Part shown: in pieces, positions 63,230 through 64,000 of the stretch
Numbering within the stretch: position 1 is the stretch's first letter
Layout: the number at the start of each line of letters is the position of its first letter
Origin: AC-32 sp963763475
GTDB taxonomy: Bacteria > Actinomycetota > Thermoleophilia > Gaiellales > Gaiellaceae
Length of the DNA stretch: 64,000 nucleotides
Direction: 5' to 3'
NCBI GenBank assembly: GCA_963763475.1
Contig: CAVXOR010000006.1
Span: 62,001 to 126,000, forward strand
Position numbers and translations under genes: made by a program
Notes under the pieces: model-generated
What the model saw: only the letters and a program-made list of their open reading frames with translations
Database searches by the model: none
What the model was told of the DNA's origin: nothing

Positions 63230-64000
63230 GTGCTTCGAGCGGTCGGCTTCGTCGTCCTCGCGATGCTTGCCGGGGCCGCGCCTGCGAACGCTGAGGCACC
63301 CAACGTCACGATCTCCCAAAGTGCGACCGCGGGCGCGGCGCCGCTCACGGTGACGTTCGAGGCGCACGGCGACGCCGCCTCATACCGCTGGCAGCTCGGC
63401 AACGGCTCGACGGCGGAAGGTCCCACTGCCAGCGCGATCTACGACCCCGGGCTGTGGACCGTGACGGTGACCGCGACCGCCGCCGACGGCGCGACGGCGC
63501 AGGCGAGCGTCACGGTGCGCTCTGTGGCGGTCACGCTGCTGCCCGCGGCCGAGAGCCGGTACGGGAGGCCCGCCTCCTTCCACGGCAGAGTCGTGCCGGC
63601 GCTCGCCGGCGAGCCGGTGGCGCTGTACGTCAGCGGCCACGAGGTCGCCGCCGCGCTCGCCGACGCCGACGGCACCTTCCGGTTGCGTCTCCCGCGGGCT
63701 CGCACGCCCGGCCCGTTCGAAGCGCGGACACCGGTCGCGGCGTCGGCCCCGGTCGCGCTCAGGCTGCACCCCCTGCTGTGGGCGACGTTCGTCGGTGCGC
63801 GCGTCGTCGGCGGGCGGCTGGCGCTCGCCGCGCGCGTGGTGCCCGCCGCAGCCGGCACCATCTCGATCCGCCTTTACCGCGACGGCATGCTCGTGCGCAA
63901 GGCCCGTGTCGGCGCCGCGACCAGGCTCGCCGTGGCCACCGACCGCATCGCCGACTACCGCGCAGTCGTTCGCGTCGGGCGTGCGTACGGATGGCTGGGA
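63230..64000 (+). CDS. Secreted PKD/Ig-like domain protein, 3' end outside window
   Basis: An open frame of 257 codons from GTG 63230 to the right edge. The signal peptide (LRAVGFVVLAMLAGAAPANA) should be cleaved near residue 20. Next is a PKD-type beta-sandwich (about 25-105): APLTVTFEAHGDAASYRWQL, then STAEGPTASAIYDPGLWTVT. Further beta-rich Ig-like repeats follow (VALYVSGHEVAAALADADGT). In actinobacteria such N-termini often precede a peptidoglycan-binding or transpeptidase domain, but that part is not visible here. Surface or cell-wall location is expected. Confidence 0.8.
   Translation, partial: MLRAVGFVVLAMLAGAAPANAEAPNVTISQSATAGAAPLTVTFEAHGDAASYRWQLGNGSTAEGPTASAIYDPGLWTVTVTATAADGATAQASVTVRSVAVTLLPAAESRYGRPASFHGRVVPALAGEPVALYVSGHEVAAALADADGTFRLRLPRARTPGPFEARTPVAASAPVALRLHPLLWATFVGARVVGGRLALAARVVPAAAGTISIRLYRDGMLVRKARVGAATRLAVATDRIADYRAVVRVGRAYGWLG

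Overview
The window is uniformly GC-rich and densely coded on both strands. Its gene types point to a high-GC actinobacterium, most likely the Thermoleophilia (Solirubrobacterales/Gaiellales) or a close relative. Evidence for this: adenosylcobalamin-dependent ribonucleotide reductase, large zinc-ribbon/cyclase/ATPase/TPR regulators, many GTG starts, many secreted or lipoprotein genes of unknown function, and -10 hexamers of the TANNNT type lying directly in front of start codons (leaderless transcripts). The lineage is inferred from content only; no marker gene was compared.

Layout. 1-5.2 kb: a PLP decarboxylase cut by the left edge, a histidine phosphatase, an alpha/beta hydrolase, and a divergent class III alcohol dehydrogenase/GFA-family pair. 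5.2-12.1 kb: a complete beta-glucoside/oligosaccharide locus (LacI regulator with two operators, binding protein, two permeases, GH1 glycosidase, ABC ATPase). 12.1-16 kb: a cyclase/AAA/TPR regulator and a convergent hypothetical. 16-24 kb: secreted proteins, VOC proteins, gamma-glutamyltransferase, and a membrane-cytochrome c/glycosyltransferase/YdcF operon. 24-30 kb: small stress-type proteins (cold shock, PRC-barrel behind a SigB/SigF-like promoter, holin-family membrane protein, NlpC/P60, DUF488), plus a 41-residue orphan peptide gene with its own promoter and terminator. 30-34 kb: ZIP transporter, vanadium haloperoxidase-like protein, propionyl/acetyl-CoA synthetase.

34.2-38.3 kb holds the best candidate for a new system: a membrane-anchored pentapeptide-repeat protein translationally coupled to a stand-alone TIR-domain protein, flanked by a decayed second copy of the NlpC/P60 gene. 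It lies downstream of nrdJ. 38.4-44.2 kb: a second cyclase/AAA/TPR paralogue, and a SoxR-type regulator divergent from a frameshifted Rieske protein through a promoter with the 19-bp spacer and dyad typical of MerR-family control. 44.2-50.3 kb: a flippase-like membrane protein divergent from an MMPL transporter, which is coupled to a third cyclase/ATPase/TPR protein with altered cyclase residues. 50.4-56.7 kb: O-antigen ligase-like membrane protein, methyltransferase, a LuxR-type regulator broken by two frameshifts, LytR_C protein, NAD-dependent epimerase. 56.7-64 kb: tmk-holB-aldo/keto reductase operon (holB apparently starting at ACG), tRNA-Thr(CGT), ferritin-like DUF892 protein, SRPBCC protein, DedA, cyclophilin, and a PKD-like secreted protein cut by the right edge.

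Two architectural habits recur. Many genes start 6-9 nt after a TANNNT box, sometimes with -10 boxes for both strands overlapping on a shared CTAG. Six convergent gene pairs end in an exact 4-nt CTAG overlap where both use TAG stops. No IS element, prophage, CRISPR array or rRNA was seen.
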